Source: Bacteroidota bacterium
Lineage (GTDB): Bacteria; Bacteroidota; Bacteroidia; Chitinophagales; Chitinophagaceae
Assembly: GCA_018266575.1 (NCBI GenBank)
Contig: JAFEAE010000016.1
Coordinates: 186,001-250,000 of the forward strand
Reading direction: 5' to 3'
Length of the DNA: 64,000 nucleotides
Of the stretch, positions 32,894 to 41,421 are shown in pieces (position 1 is the first letter of the stretch; every line of letters begins with the position of its first letter). The position numbers and the translations under genes were made by a program. The notes beneath the pieces were generated by a model. It was not told where the DNA came from and ran no database searches. It saw only the letters and a program-made list of their open reading frames with translations.

Positions 32894-34540
32894 ATGCCTA
32901 AAGATACTTCTATCACTTCTGTATTAATTATTGGTTCTGGCCCCATCATTATCGGACAAGCTTGTGAATTTGATTATTCCGGAACACAGGCTGCACGAAG
33001 CTTACGCGAAGAGGGTGTTCATGTAATTTTAATTAACAGCAACCCGGCCACCATTATGACCGACCCGATGATGGCTGATAAAGTGTATTTGCTTCCGCTA
33101 ACTGTTGAAAGTATTGAACAGATATTGGAAGAAAATAAAATTGATGCTGTATTACCGACAATGGGCGGGCAAACAGCACTCAATCTGGCTAAAGAAGCCG
33201 AAGACCTCGGCATCTGGGAAAGATATGGCGTGCGGTTGATCGGTGTGGATATTAAAGCGATAGACAAAGCTGAAGACCGAGAAAAGTTCCGCCAGTGGAT
33301 GATAGAACTTGGGGTGCCGGTTGCTACTGCAAAGACAGCAAACTCATTTTTAGAAGGAAAGGAATTTGCGCAACAATTAGGATTCCCTTTGGTAATTCGT
33401 CCGTCGTTTACGCTTGGTGGAACGGGTGGGGGTTTTGTTCATGATAAGGATGATCTGGATGAAGCACTAAACCGCGGGTTGCAGGCATCGCCCATTCATG
33501 AAGTACTTGTAGAAAAAGCAGTTTTGGGCTGGAAAGAATTTGAATTGGAATTATTACGCGATGCAAATAATAATGTCGTCATCATTTGTACAGTAGAAAA
33601 TTTTGATCCGATGGGCGTGCATACCGGCGACTCCATTACAGTTGCACCGGCAATGACATTAAGCGATACTGCATTTCAATTAATGCGCAACACTGCTATC
33701 CGCATGATGCGTGACCTTGGAAATTTTGCAGGAGGTTGTAATGTGCAGTTTGCGTTGAACCCGGATACGGAAGAAATCATTGCGATAGAAATCAATCCGC
33801 GTGTAAGCCGTTCATCAGCGCTTGCATCAAAAGCAACAGGATACCCGATTGCAAAGATCGCGGCAAAACTATCACTTGGTTATTCATTGGATGAATTAAA
33901 AAACCAGATCACCAAAACTACATCCGCATATTTTGAACCTGTGCAGGATTATGTAATTGTAAAAATTCCCCGCTGGAATTTCGACAAATTCAAAGGAGCG
34001 AACGATACACTCGGCTTGCAAATGAAAAGTGTGGGCGAAGTAATGGCAATCGGAAGAAGTTTTACTGAAGCGGTTCAAAAAGCTTGTCAGAGTTTGGAGA
34101 ATAACGCTGTCGGATTGGGTTACTACGGAAAGAGCCTGATGCATGCGGAAGAATTGTTGGAATATATCAAAACACCAAAGTGGGACCGCATCTTCCGTAT
34201 TAAAGATGCATTAATGGCTGGCATATCGGTTGGCACTATTTCCAAAGCAACAAACGGAATTGACCGCTGGTTTCTTTACCAGATTCAAAAAATATGCAAT
34301 ATGGAAAGGGAATTAGCTAAACACAAATTAGAAAGCCTCCCTGTTGAACTGTTGCGGGAAGCAAAAATGCTCGGGTTTAGCGATGAACAAATCTGCCGTA
34401 TAATGAATGATGGAAACGAAGATGCTTTATATGAAAAAAGAAAAGCAGCAGGGATTACCCGCGTATTTAAAATGGTAGATACCTGCTCTGCGGAATTTGA
34501 GGCAAAAACACCCTATTTCTATAGCACTTTTGAAAAATAA
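32894..34540 (+). CDS. carB: Carbamoyl-phosphate synthetase large subunit, N-terminal half (split gene)
   Basis: Carries the carboxyphosphate synthetase unit plus the oligomerisation region, corresponding to about residues 1-553 of the 1073-residue E. coli CarB. 548 aa here. Visible: VLIIGSGPIIIGQACEFDYSG, MGGQTALNLA, RPSFTLGGTGGG (ATP-grasp loop), VENFDPMGVHTGDSI and EINPRVSRSSALASK. The helical oligomerisation segment ends FKMVDTCSAEFEAKTP. The stop follows YFYSTFEK, the exact start of the inter-unit linker. The rest of CarB is encoded 1.34 kb downstream (35882-37081). Ammonia from CarA would feed this unit; carA is not in the window. Confidence 0.95.
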   Translation: MPKDTSITSVLIIGSGPIIIGQACEFDYSGTQAARSLREEGVHVILINSNPATIMTDPMMADKVYLLPLTVESIEQILEENKIDAVLPTMGGQTALNLAKEAEDLGIWERYGVRLIGVDIKAIDKAEDREKFRQWMIELGVPVATAKTANSFLEGKEFAQQLGFPLVIRPSFTLGGTGGGFVHDKDDLDEALNRGLQASPIHEVLVEKAVLGWKEFELELLRDANNNVVIICTVENFDPMGVHTGDSITVAPAMTLSDTAFQLMRNTAIRMMRDLGNFAGGCNVQFALNPDTEEIIAIEINPRVSRSSALASKATGYPIAKIAAKLSLGYSLDELKNQITKTTSAYFEPVQDYVIVKIPRWNFDKFKGANDTLGLQMKSVGEVMAIGRSFTEAVQKACQSLENNAVGLGYYGKSLMHAEELLEYIKTPKWDRIFRIKDALMAGISVGTISKATNGIDRWFLYQIQKICNMERELAKHKLESLPVELLREAKMLGFSDEQICRIMNDGNEDALYEKRKAAGITRVFKMVDTCSAEFEAKTPYFYSTFEK

Positions 34541-34633
34541 ATTCAAGAAATATTCATAAAAGAGATCGGGAAAATCAAGTTTATGTATAAGGGTTTGGAG
34601 CATGAAACTTAGTAACACCCAAAACCTGGTGTA

Positions 34634-35740
34634 GTGAAAACAGTATTAAAAAAATTTCTTTCTATTGTAATTGGTATATTATGCGGCCTCATCATTTGTG
34701 AAATATTTTTACATTTTTATAATCCATTCCCTTTCGCTATTTCAAGAGGCAGGTTGGTTTTGCCAGCCAATCAAAAAACAGTTTTCAAAAACACCTGGTT
34801 AAAAAAGTTAGATAATAATATTTATTATTCCCGGAACTCGTTAGGCTTTCGTGGGCCGGAGCCAACAGATAGTATAAATAAATTATTGTCTGTAATCTGC
34901 ATCGGTGGAAGCACAACGGAATGCCGTTTCATCAGCGATTCACTCACATGGTCCTATCAATTATATTTAAAGCTTAAAACAACAAACCCATCAATATGGC
35001 TGAATAATGCAGGTATCGACGGGCATTCAACATTCGGGCATTTATTGCTGTTGAAAGAATATATCATCCGGCTAAAACCAAAGTATGTCGTTTTCCTGAT
35101 CGGTGCAAATGATATTGAAACAGATAAGCCGGAACAATTTGATTTAATGAATGAAAAAAAAATCAACTTTTCTTCTGTAAAAGGTTTTCTGAAATCAGTA
35201 GCCAATAAAACAGAGCTTGGATCTTCTTTTTTTCAATTATATGCTATTCGCGGCGCATACAAAAAAGGCCTTATTCATAAAAATGTAGATTTTGCTTCAT
35301 TAAGAGATACCGTGTTACAAGAACAATATATTGCTATGTTATTAAAAAAGCAAGATTACTACCTGCAACAATACAAAGCCCGGATTACTGAGTTGATTTC
35401 GCTTTGTAAAATGAACAACATCAAACCGATTCTGTTAACTCAACCTTCCATGTTTGGAAATTATATTGATAGTACAACAATGGTCAATATGACTGATAAA
35501 ATTATTCCGGAATCAGACCCGATGAATACTGCAGGTACAATGCAGCAAGAACTGGAACTTTATAATAATGTGCTGCGATCTTTTGGTAGCGAAGTAAAAG
35601 TGATCGACCTGGATTCTCTAATGCCAAAAAACAGCAAATATTATTATGATTTTTTTCATTTCACTAATGCAGGATGTACTGAGGTTGCTTCCTTACTTGC
35701 GGATAAATTGTCTGACTATATCAAAACTGATCACCAATGA
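34634..35740 (+). CDS. SGNH/GDSL hydrolase, membrane-anchored, lying between the carB halves
   Basis: 368 aa with an N-terminal signal anchor (MKTVLKKFLSIVIGILCGLI). SGNH motifs are present: the nucleophile Ser93 in CIGGSTTE, Asn in NNAGIDGHST, GxND in LIGANDIE (157-160), and the C-terminal DxxH with D339 and H342 (YDFFHFTNAG). These enzymes are esterases, lipases or O-acetyl transfer-type hydrolases acting on exported glycans or lipids; the substrate here is unknown. Start is GTG at 34634. It has no known link to carbamoyl phosphate. Its DNA is as AT-rich as its surroundings, and no transposase or terminal repeats were seen. Confidence 0.85.
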   Translation: MKTVLKKFLSIVIGILCGLIICEIFLHFYNPFPFAISRGRLVLPANQKTVFKNTWLKKLDNNIYYSRNSLGFRGPEPTDSINKLLSVICIGGSTTECRFISDSLTWSYQLYLKLKTTNPSIWLNNAGIDGHSTFGHLLLLKEYIIRLKPKYVVFLIGANDIETDKPEQFDLMNEKKINFSSVKGFLKSVANKTELGSSFFQLYAIRGAYKKGLIHKNVDFASLRDTVLQEQYIAMLLKKQDYYLQQYKARITELISLCKMNNIKPILLTQPSMFGNYIDSTTMVNMTDKIIPESDPMNTAGTMQQELELYNNVLRSFGSEVKVIDLDSLMPKNSKYYYDFFHFTNAGCTEVASLLADKLSDYIKTDHQ

Positions 35741-35793
35741 CTGCTGAGATAGGGGTTCGACAATTTTAGCTAACAAAAAATCTTTAAAAAAAT

Positions 35794-35802
35794 TACCTTT
35801 GC
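35794..35802 (+). promoter_or_regulatory. Bacteroidota -7 box for the carB C-half
   Basis: TACCTTTGC is a full TAnnTTTG match, 80 bases upstream of the C-half ATG and downstream of the SGNH stop, so the C-half can be transcribed independently. Confidence 0.6.
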
Positions 35803-35881
35803 AAACCGACAGAAAATATCAAAAACTATATAAAACAATTCTGATTAATAATATCATTCTTAAATACACCCAAAGTCTCCA

Positions 35882-37081
35882 ATGAATTCAACGCAAACAG
35901 TCCAGCATAACGAAAGTAAAGTAAGTGATAAGAAAAAAATTATTGTTCTTGGCTCTGGCCCAAACCGGATCGGACAAGGTATTGAATTTGATTATTGCTG
36001 TGTTCATGGGTTATTAGCCATTAAAGAATGCGGGTATGAAGCAATAATGATCAACTGCAACCCTGAAACAGTTTCAACAGATTTTGATATCGCTGATAAA
36101 TTATATTTTGAACCTGTATATTGGGAACATTTGTGGGAGATCATTGAACACGAAAAACCGGAAGGAGTAATCGTACAGCTTGGTGGCCAAACGGCATTGA
36201 AACTTGCAGAACGTTTGCACAAAAAGGGGATTAAGATAATCGGCACTTCATTCGATAGTATGGATATTGCCGAGGACCGGGGACGTTTCAGCGACATGCT
36301 GAAAGAATTGAATATTCCTTATCCTGATTATGGTACTGCATACAATGTTGATGAAGCAATTAATGTTGCGAATAAAGTTGGCTACCCTGTTCTTGTTCGT
36401 CCGAGTTATGTATTAGGCGGACAACGCATGCGCATTGTGATTAATGATGATGAGGTAGAAAAAGCGGTGATCAGTTTATTGAAGCATATCCCGGGAAATA
36501 AAATCCTGATTGATCATTTTCTCGATCGTTGCCAGGAAGCAGAGGTTGATGCCATTTTTGACGGCGAGAATTTTCATGTGATGGGGGTAATGGAACATAT
36601 TGAGCCAGCAGGCATTCATAGTGGCGACAGTAATGCTGTTCTTCCGGCATTCAATCTTACTCCATTAGTTGTAACCACTATGGAGCATTATGCTGAAAAA
36701 ATTGCGAGAGCATTAAACATAAAAGGGTTGATTAATATTCAATTTGCAATAAAAGACAATAAGGTGTATGTGATTGAAGCAAATCCCCGTGCATCAAGAA
36801 CAACCCCGTTCATTGCGAAAGCTTACGAAATACCATACCTGAATATTGCTACCAAAATAATGATCGGCTCACATAAACTCACCGATTTTACTTTCGACAA
36901 AAAATTGAAAGGTTTTGCAATCAAAGAACCTGTTTTCAGTTTCAATAAATTTCCCGGAGTTAATAAAGAGCTCGGCCCGGAAATGAAATCAACCGGCGAA
37001 GCAATCCGTTTCATTAAAGATTTGCGTGATCCATATTTCAGGCAATTGTACAAGGACAGAAGCATGTATTTGAGCAAATAG
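35882..37081 (+). CDS. carB: Carbamoyl-phosphate synthetase large subunit, C-terminal half without MGS domain
   Basis: Carbamoyl phosphate synthetase unit that phosphorylates carbamate, equal to about residues 554-936 of E. coli CarB. 399 aa. A short unconserved start (MNSTQTVQH) leads into NESKVSDKKKIIVLGSGPNR, the linker that normally follows STFE in uninterrupted CarB. Then come IGQGIEFDYCCVHG, QLGGQTALKLAERL, RPSYVLGGQRMRIV, HIEPAGIHSGDS and EANPRASRTTPFIAK. It stops at about the position where the MGS allosteric domain would begin (GPEMKSTGEAIRF then about 20 residues), so IMP/UMP/ornithine control seen in enterobacteria is not expected. Confident identity. Confidence 0.95.
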   Translation: MNSTQTVQHNESKVSDKKKIIVLGSGPNRIGQGIEFDYCCVHGLLAIKECGYEAIMINCNPETVSTDFDIADKLYFEPVYWEHLWEIIEHEKPEGVIVQLGGQTALKLAERLHKKGIKIIGTSFDSMDIAEDRGRFSDMLKELNIPYPDYGTAYNVDEAINVANKVGYPVLVRPSYVLGGQRMRIVINDDEVEKAVISLLKHIPGNKILIDHFLDRCQEAEVDAIFDGENFHVMGVMEHIEPAGIHSGDSNAVLPAFNLTPLVVTTMEHYAEKIARALNIKGLINIQFAIKDNKVYVIEANPRASRTTPFIAKAYEIPYLNIATKIMIGSHKLTDFTFDKKLKGFAIKEPVFSFNKFPGVNKELGPEMKSTGEAIRFIKDLRDPYFRQLYKDRSMYLSK

Positions 37082-37142
37082 AATTTGCACCATACACAAG
37101 TAAAAAGGGAAAAAGGTTACCTGCAGCATTTCACTTTTTAAT

Positions 37143-37799
37143 TCAATTCTCAATCAGCCCGTGTTTAATCGCATACATCGCGAGGCTTACCCTTGTTTTT
37201 ACTTTTAGTTTTTCGAACATTGCATTGCGGTAATCTTCGATCGTGCGCATACTCACAAACATTTGCGCAGCTATTTCTTTGTATGTAAGATCGGAGCAGA
37301 CAAGCTTTAGAAATTCTTTTTCTTTATCGGTGAATACAAGACTTTTTTCATCCGGATCAGCAATTCCTTTATGCAAACCGCTGATAATTTTTCCGGAAAT
37401 ATATTCTGATAAATAAAAATCTTTTTTCATTACAGAATCGAGCGCATTCTTCAATTCATCCGGTTCAATATTTTTCAGTACATATCCTTTAGCACCGAGC
37501 CGCAACATTTTGATGATAGTTTTCTCATCACTGAACATAGAGAGAGCCAATACTTTTATTTGCGGATAATTTTCGTATAACCATTTTACGGTTTCATAGC
37601 CGTCCATGCCAGGCATGTTTACATCAAGCAAAACAATGTCGGGAATTAGGTGTGCAGTAATGTTTTTTTTTACTTCTTTGCCATTATCGGCTTCAAATAA
37701 AACAGTATATTCATCAAATGAAGATATAAGCCTTGCCAGCGCTTTTCGTAATAGCGTATGATCGTCTGCAATGGCAACTTGTATTTTTTTACTTGTCAT
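37143..37799 (-). CDS. NarL/LuxR-type response regulator
   Basis: 218-residue two-component regulator. The receiver domain is at about 5-122 with AIADDHTLLRKAL (acidic pair), phospho-acceptor D59 in VLLDVNMPGMDG, the Ser/Thr switch in LALSMFSDE and Lys in KGYVLKN. The C-terminal LuxR HTH is at about 145-215 (LVFTDKEKEFLKLVCSDLTY, KEIAAQMFVSMRTIEDYRNAM). ATGs at 37799 and 37805 both overlap the end of the kinase gene, so the pair is translationally coupled. Target genes are unknown. Confidence 0.92.
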   Translation of the reverse strand: MTSKKIQVAIADDHTLLRKALARLISSFDEYTVLFEADNGKEVKKNITAHLIPDIVLLDVNMPGMDGYETVKWLYENYPQIKVLALSMFSDEKTIIKMLRLGAKGYVLKNIEPDELKNALDSVMKKDFYLSEYISGKIISGLHKGIADPDEKSLVFTDKEKEFLKLVCSDLTYKEIAAQMFVSMRTIEDYRNAMFEKLKVKTRVSLAMYAIKHGLIEN

Positions 37800-38625
37800 T
37801 CTCATAGTCAACCAACATATTTTCAGGTTCCAATGGAAGCTCGATTGTGATTAAAGAACCTTTGCCGGATTCACTTTGAATGGAAACATTTGCACCAATT
37901 AAGCTGGCGCGGTTCTTTAAACTTTTCAACCCTAAACCACTTGAAGAAGAAACCTGGCTCTGTTTATTTTCGGGATTAAAACCTACGCCGTTGTCCTGTA
38001 CTTTCAGAACAAAAGTATTATCAATTGAGTAAACAACGGAAACAATTATATGTGAAGCTCGAGAATGTTTTAAAATGTTATTCAATGATTCCTGGAACAT
38101 ACGGAAAATAAAAATCGATTTTTGTTCCCCAATAAATTGTTCTTCCCCGGAAACAGAAAAATCTACTTTCATTAGCCCGCTCTTGCGAATAATATCCAGG
38201 TCGAATTTAATGGCTTCAATAATTCCAATTTGCGTAATACGGTCGGTATGCAAACTTTTAGTAAGATCTGCCATATCATAAATAATCTTATTGATCATTT
38301 CACGGCAATTCTGAACACTTTCAAATGCAGGATGTGTTTTTTCCAATGGCAAAATGGATAATGATAATTTAACTACAGAAAGTACCTGACCAATATTATC
38401 ATGAAGTTCCTGTGCAATATTTTTTAATGTAGTTTCCTGGATTTCTAATTGCGATTGCAGTAATTCATGTTCATACTGGTCTTTTAATAACGTCAGTTGC
38501 TTTTCCTGTCGGTGTTGCCTGCGTTGGTATAAAAAAAGAATTGCAACAATAAAACCAACCAATAACAGCGCCAGTAAACTGCCGATAAGAATTATGAAAT
38601 AGATTTCTGCACTTTTAGCCTGCAT
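37789..38625 (-). CDS. Histidine kinase, NarX/DesK (HisKA_3) type
   Basis: 278-residue sensor kinase with one membrane helix (about 8-32, FIILIGSLLALLLVGFIVAI) and a short coiled linker. The HisKA_3 dimerisation domain holds phospho-acceptor H75 in IAQELHDNIGQVLS. The HATPase domain has LNNILKHSRAS (N box), VQDNGVGFNPE (G1) and GLGLKSLKNRA (G2). It has almost no extracytoplasmic region, so sensing must be via the membrane or the upstream membrane protein. The ATG at 38625 overlaps that gene by 34 bases; the 3' end overlaps the regulator gene. Confidence 0.92.
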   Translation of the reverse strand: MQAKSAEIYFIILIGSLLALLLVGFIVAILFLYQRRQHRQEKQLTLLKDQYEHELLQSQLEIQETTLKNIAQELHDNIGQVLSVVKLSLSILPLEKTHPAFESVQNCREMINKIIYDMADLTKSLHTDRITQIGIIEAIKFDLDIIRKSGLMKVDFSVSGEEQFIGEQKSIFIFRMFQESLNNILKHSRASHIIVSVVYSIDNTFVLKVQDNGVGFNPENKQSQVSSSSGLGLKSLKNRASLIGANVSIQSESGKGSLITIELPLEPENMLVDYENDK

Positions 38626-39239
38626 AGGAAAGCAATAGTAAATGATGTGTACAACAAACCGTTTAGTATATTCAATATAACTTCTACATTTCGTACAACA
38701 AATGCAGGCAGCCCATCTAAAAAATTTGCAAACCCAAAAATTGGAAAACTGCAACAGTAGAAAAACAACAATCCCGAGCAAATCCAAAATGCAGGTTCGC
38801 GGATAAGATTTACGGAATGGGTGAGCTGGAATAACTCAAAAAAATAATAAATGCAAATAGCAACTACTAACAAACAACCCAACGCATATGTCGTAGCATG
38901 AAATTTATCTGGTTCCAGCCAAAATGCAATCTCCAGAAAACACACTATGGGATACAGGCATAAGCAATATAGGATTATTTTTTTAGCTATTCTATTTTTA
39001 ACCATCTGATTTAATATCCAGAAATAAAAAACAAATTCTAGTGTGGTAAAAACGTTATATAGGGGATTTGTATTAAGATTCTTTAAACTCATTCTCGTCC
39101 CAACAATTTCTACTGAAACTGTAACAATCAGGAAAAGAGGAAATAGTTTAAGATATAAGGCCTGTGTGCCTTTAAAATACATCGGTATAGAAGCTAAAAG
39201 ACAAATCGATATGAAATATATATCTACAGGGATTGTCAT
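38592..39239 (-). CDS. Multi-pass membrane protein, first gene of a two-component operon
   Basis: 215 aa with about six or seven hydrophobic helices (DIYFISICLLASIPMYF, LFPLFLIVTVSVEIVG, TLEFVFYFWILNQMV, ILYCLCLYPIVCFLEI, ALGCLLVVAICIYYFF, AFWICSGLLFFYCCSF, then a last one near the end). I do not recognise a named family. It overlaps the kinase start by 34 bases. The kinase has no sensor domain, so the likely job is signal reception or kinase control. That role is inferred from context only. Confidence 0.7.
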   Translation of the reverse strand: MTIPVDIYFISICLLASIPMYFKGTQALYLKLFPLFLIVTVSVEIVGTRMSLKNLNTNPLYNVFTTLEFVFYFWILNQMVKNRIAKKIILYCLCLYPIVCFLEIAFWLEPDKFHATTYALGCLLVVAICIYYFFELFQLTHSVNLIREPAFWICSGLLFFYCCSFPIFGFANFLDGLPAFVVRNVEVILNILNGLLYTSFTIAFLCRLKVQKSIS

Positions 39240-39270
39240 TGCAACACAAAGTAATCAGTTTCTTTGGCAC

Positions 39271-39304
39271 AAAATAAAAAAGACTTTCTACTGCTGGTAG
39301 AAAG
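39271..39304 (-). terminator. Terminator of the 39343 gene
   Basis: CTTTCTAC (39284-39291)/GTAGAAAG (39297-39304) with a 5-base loop; the minus-strand RNA continues into GTC and a T run. Confidence 0.85.
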
Positions 39305-39342
39305 CCTTTATCTCCTATAACCCTGAAAAGAAAAGTAGTTTA

Positions 39343-39819
39343 TTAAATCACTGCCAATCCATCATGGCCTTTATCAACGATGGTAATACCAATTTTTCCA
39401 AATTCGCCACTTCCTCCGCAGAAAGGTGGGCATAATTTGCTTGCATTATATGCCAGTATTTCCGTAGAACCATCTTTGGTAAAATAGATATCTTTATTAG
39501 CTATCCCGTTTTCTGTTTCTTTACTTTTTGTTGCTACTAAAACCAAAGTTTGTAAACCTGCATATTCAGGTGTAGCTGTGTAATTTTCAGGATAGGCAGC
39601 GAAATACATTTTAATACCGTCCCCACCATGTTGTTTTGCTTTATCTAAAAATTCTTCAAGCTCTTCAACACTATACCAGGCACTTAAAGAATCGGGCTTT
39701 CCCATACGCTCCGAGTTATGCACCCATCTCTCTTTTTTGTAAGTGCGGATTACTGTATCTACATGTTCTGTATTTACATATTTGCCTACCTTTAACGATT
39801 TTTTTTCAATAGTACTCAT
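39343..39819 (-). CDS. Hypothetical protein, 158 aa
   Basis: Soluble protein starting MSTIEKKSLKVGKYVN; no signal peptide or membrane helix. It has a central segment GGDGIKMYFAAYPENYTATP and a C-terminal CPPFCGGSGEFG pair of cysteines that could bind metal or form a disulfide. I do not recognise a domain. The ATG at 39819 is preferred over an upstream TTG at 39825. A strong terminator follows it, and the start faces a 450-base AT-rich gap, so it is a single-gene unit. Function unknown. Confidence 0.7.
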   Translation of the reverse strand: MSTIEKKSLKVGKYVNTEHVDTVIRTYKKERWVHNSERMGKPDSLSAWYSVEELEEFLDKAKQHGGDGIKMYFAAYPENYTATPEYAGLQTLVLVATKSKETENGIANKDIYFTKDGSTEILAYNASKLCPPFCGGSGEFGKIGITIVDKGHDGLAVI

Positions 39820-40269
39820 AGCCAAGTTTTTAAAAAATTAAGTAATAGATTAACCGCATAAAAGTAGATGCAGTTACGTTATTAGTTAACCATAAAAAAA
39901 TGCTAATCAAATAATTATAAATTAATATTATTTGTAAATCGAAGAAGGTCAGATAGTCGCGATGAAAATTGCCATAAAATACCGTTTTCCTATAGCCTTA
40001 AATACCGTAGAAAAGTTGATTTTTTCTGCGGCAGAATTTCCCTGGCAATCGTAAAATTACTTTGCAAATAATGCCTGTCCTTTCTCACCCGTTTAAATTT
40101 TCAATTAATCTTGATTGAATAAAAAATAAAACACAGCAGGATAATGGGTTGAACTTCTATTTGTGTTATTGGTATTAGATCATCGGCTAGCAAAATCCGT
40201 AATTTAGTTTTATTTCTTGCTTAAAAATTATTTTTTGACTATCATTTTACACTTAGCAAATGACTAATA
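39820..40269. other. 450-bp AT-rich intergenic region
   Basis: Divergent promoter region of the 39343 gene (-) and the TMEM175 gene (+). It contains a TTACTTTGC box-like word near 40058 and a 30-codon ORF at 39962-40054 without other support. No tRNA, repeat or hairpin of note was seen. Confidence 0.5.
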
Positions 40270-40908
40270 ATGAAAAAAACATATAATGAAGTTGCCGGAA
40301 AAAAAGTAGGACGTATTGAAGCAATAAGCGATGGTGTTTTTGCCGTGGCATTAACACTATTGGTACTCGATATTAAAGTGCCTGTAAGTGAAATCATTAA
40401 GACCGAAAAAGATTTAATTGATGCCTTTTGCGGACTGACACCAAAATTCCTCACCTATTTTTTAAGTTTTATGACTTTAGGGATTTTCTGGACAGGACAT
40501 TCATCGCAATACAATTTCATTGAAAAAAGTGACAGGAACCTGAACTGGATGTCACTATTCTTCCTGCTTTTTGTTTCAGTTCTTCCCTTTACAACAGGTT
40601 TTTTAAGTGAGCATATTCATTTTAAATTTTCCGTGTTTTTATACTGGCTGAATATTTTTGTTTTAGGGATTGTATTATTGATCCACTGGAATTATGCCAT
40701 CAAAAAAGGTTATGTTTCCCTGGCCGATGATGAAATAGAAACTGTTGGAAAAGCAATTCAAAAAAGAATTATTATAGCACAAACTCTTTATGCCATCGCA
40801 GCATTGCTTTGTTTTATAAATATTTATTTAAGTATTACGGTTACCATCCTTATTCAGTTAAATTACGCATTGGCGCCGTTTGAAAAATTAAAACGGGCAG
40901 GTAAATAA
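40270..40908 (+). CDS. TMEM175-family (DUF1211) ion channel protein
   Basis: 212-residue membrane protein with about six helices. The first helix shows the family signature GRIEAISDGVFAVALTLLVL (FSD-like motif, R before it), followed by LTYFLSFMTLGIFWTGHSSQ. Bacterial TMEM175 proteins form tetrameric potassium-permeable channels using a hydrophobic gate; whether this one is selective cannot be read here. It is followed after 24 bases by the DinB gene, suggesting a shared transcript with DinB and comEC. Confidence 0.9.
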   Translation: MKKTYNEVAGKKVGRIEAISDGVFAVALTLLVLDIKVPVSEIIKTEKDLIDAFCGLTPKFLTYFLSFMTLGIFWTGHSSQYNFIEKSDRNLNWMSLFFLLFVSVLPFTTGFLSEHIHFKFSVFLYWLNIFVLGIVLLIHWNYAIKKGYVSLADDEIETVGKAIQKRIIIAQTLYAIAALLCFINIYLSITVTILIQLNYALAPFEKLKRAGK

Positions 40909-40932
40909 TTTCTTCGCTAAAATTATTTTTTT

Positions 40933-41400
40933 ATGAAAAAAGAAATCGGGAAAATCATTTACGCTCTCCGGGAAGTATTGTACGGAGAACCCTGGTATGG
41001 CCAATCTTTTTTTGCGATTGCAAAAGATATTGATCTTGCTATTGTGTTTGAACGGCCTAACGGGCAACACTCATTAACGGATCTTTTATACCATATGATC
41101 ACGTGGTCAGAGTTTACAGAAAATATTTTTGATGAAACAAAGTTAAAAAGCGTGAAGAGTTTTGAAGATTTAGATTGGCGAACGATTAACCCGGATGTTC
41201 ATAGTTGGGAAAAAGGATTGGAAATTTTCAAAACAGTGAATGAAAATATAATTACACAACTGCTTACGAAAGATGATTTATTTTTAGAGACACCGGTAGA
41301 TGACCGTACGTACAATGTTCAATTTTTATTGAATGGATTAATCCAGCACCATATCTATCATCTTGGGCAAATTGCTTATATAAAAAAATTGCTGAGCTGA
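40933..41400 (+). CDS. DinB-family protein
   Basis: 155-residue four-helix-bundle protein of the DinB/YfiT type, often metal-dependent thiol transferases or hydrolases; the specific reaction is unknown. The metal-binding triad is visible as H in LLYHMITWSEF and the two His of LIQHHIYHLGQIAYIK (HxxxH type). The N-terminal EPWYGQSF segment is typical. It lies 24 bases after the TMEM175 gene and 21 bases before comEC. No functional link to either is evident. Confidence 0.88.
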   Translation: MKKEIGKIIYALREVLYGEPWYGQSFFAIAKDIDLAIVFERPNGQHSLTDLLYHMITWSEFTENIFDETKLKSVKSFEDLDWRTINPDVHSWEKGLEIFKTVNENIITQLLTKDDLFLETPVDDRTYNVQFLLNGLIQHHIYHLGQIAYIKKLLS

Positions 41401-41421
41401 AATTTTAGCTAACTTTCAGAT

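Noticed and set aside
34541..35881. Assembly error or frameshift as the cause of the split carB
   Set aside because: The gap holds a complete, well-formed SGNH gene and a promoter for the C-half, and each half has clean termini at the domain linker. A simple frameshift or misread base cannot explain this, though a mis-join cannot be fully excluded without reads.
39243..39268. TTTGGCAC as a second sigma-54 promoter
   Set aside because: There is no TTGC-type element at the required spacing downstream and no plus-strand gene follows.
39962..40054. 30-codon ORF in the gap before the TMEM175 gene
   Set aside because: No family recognised, no terminator, and chance ORFs of this size are common in AT-rich DNA.
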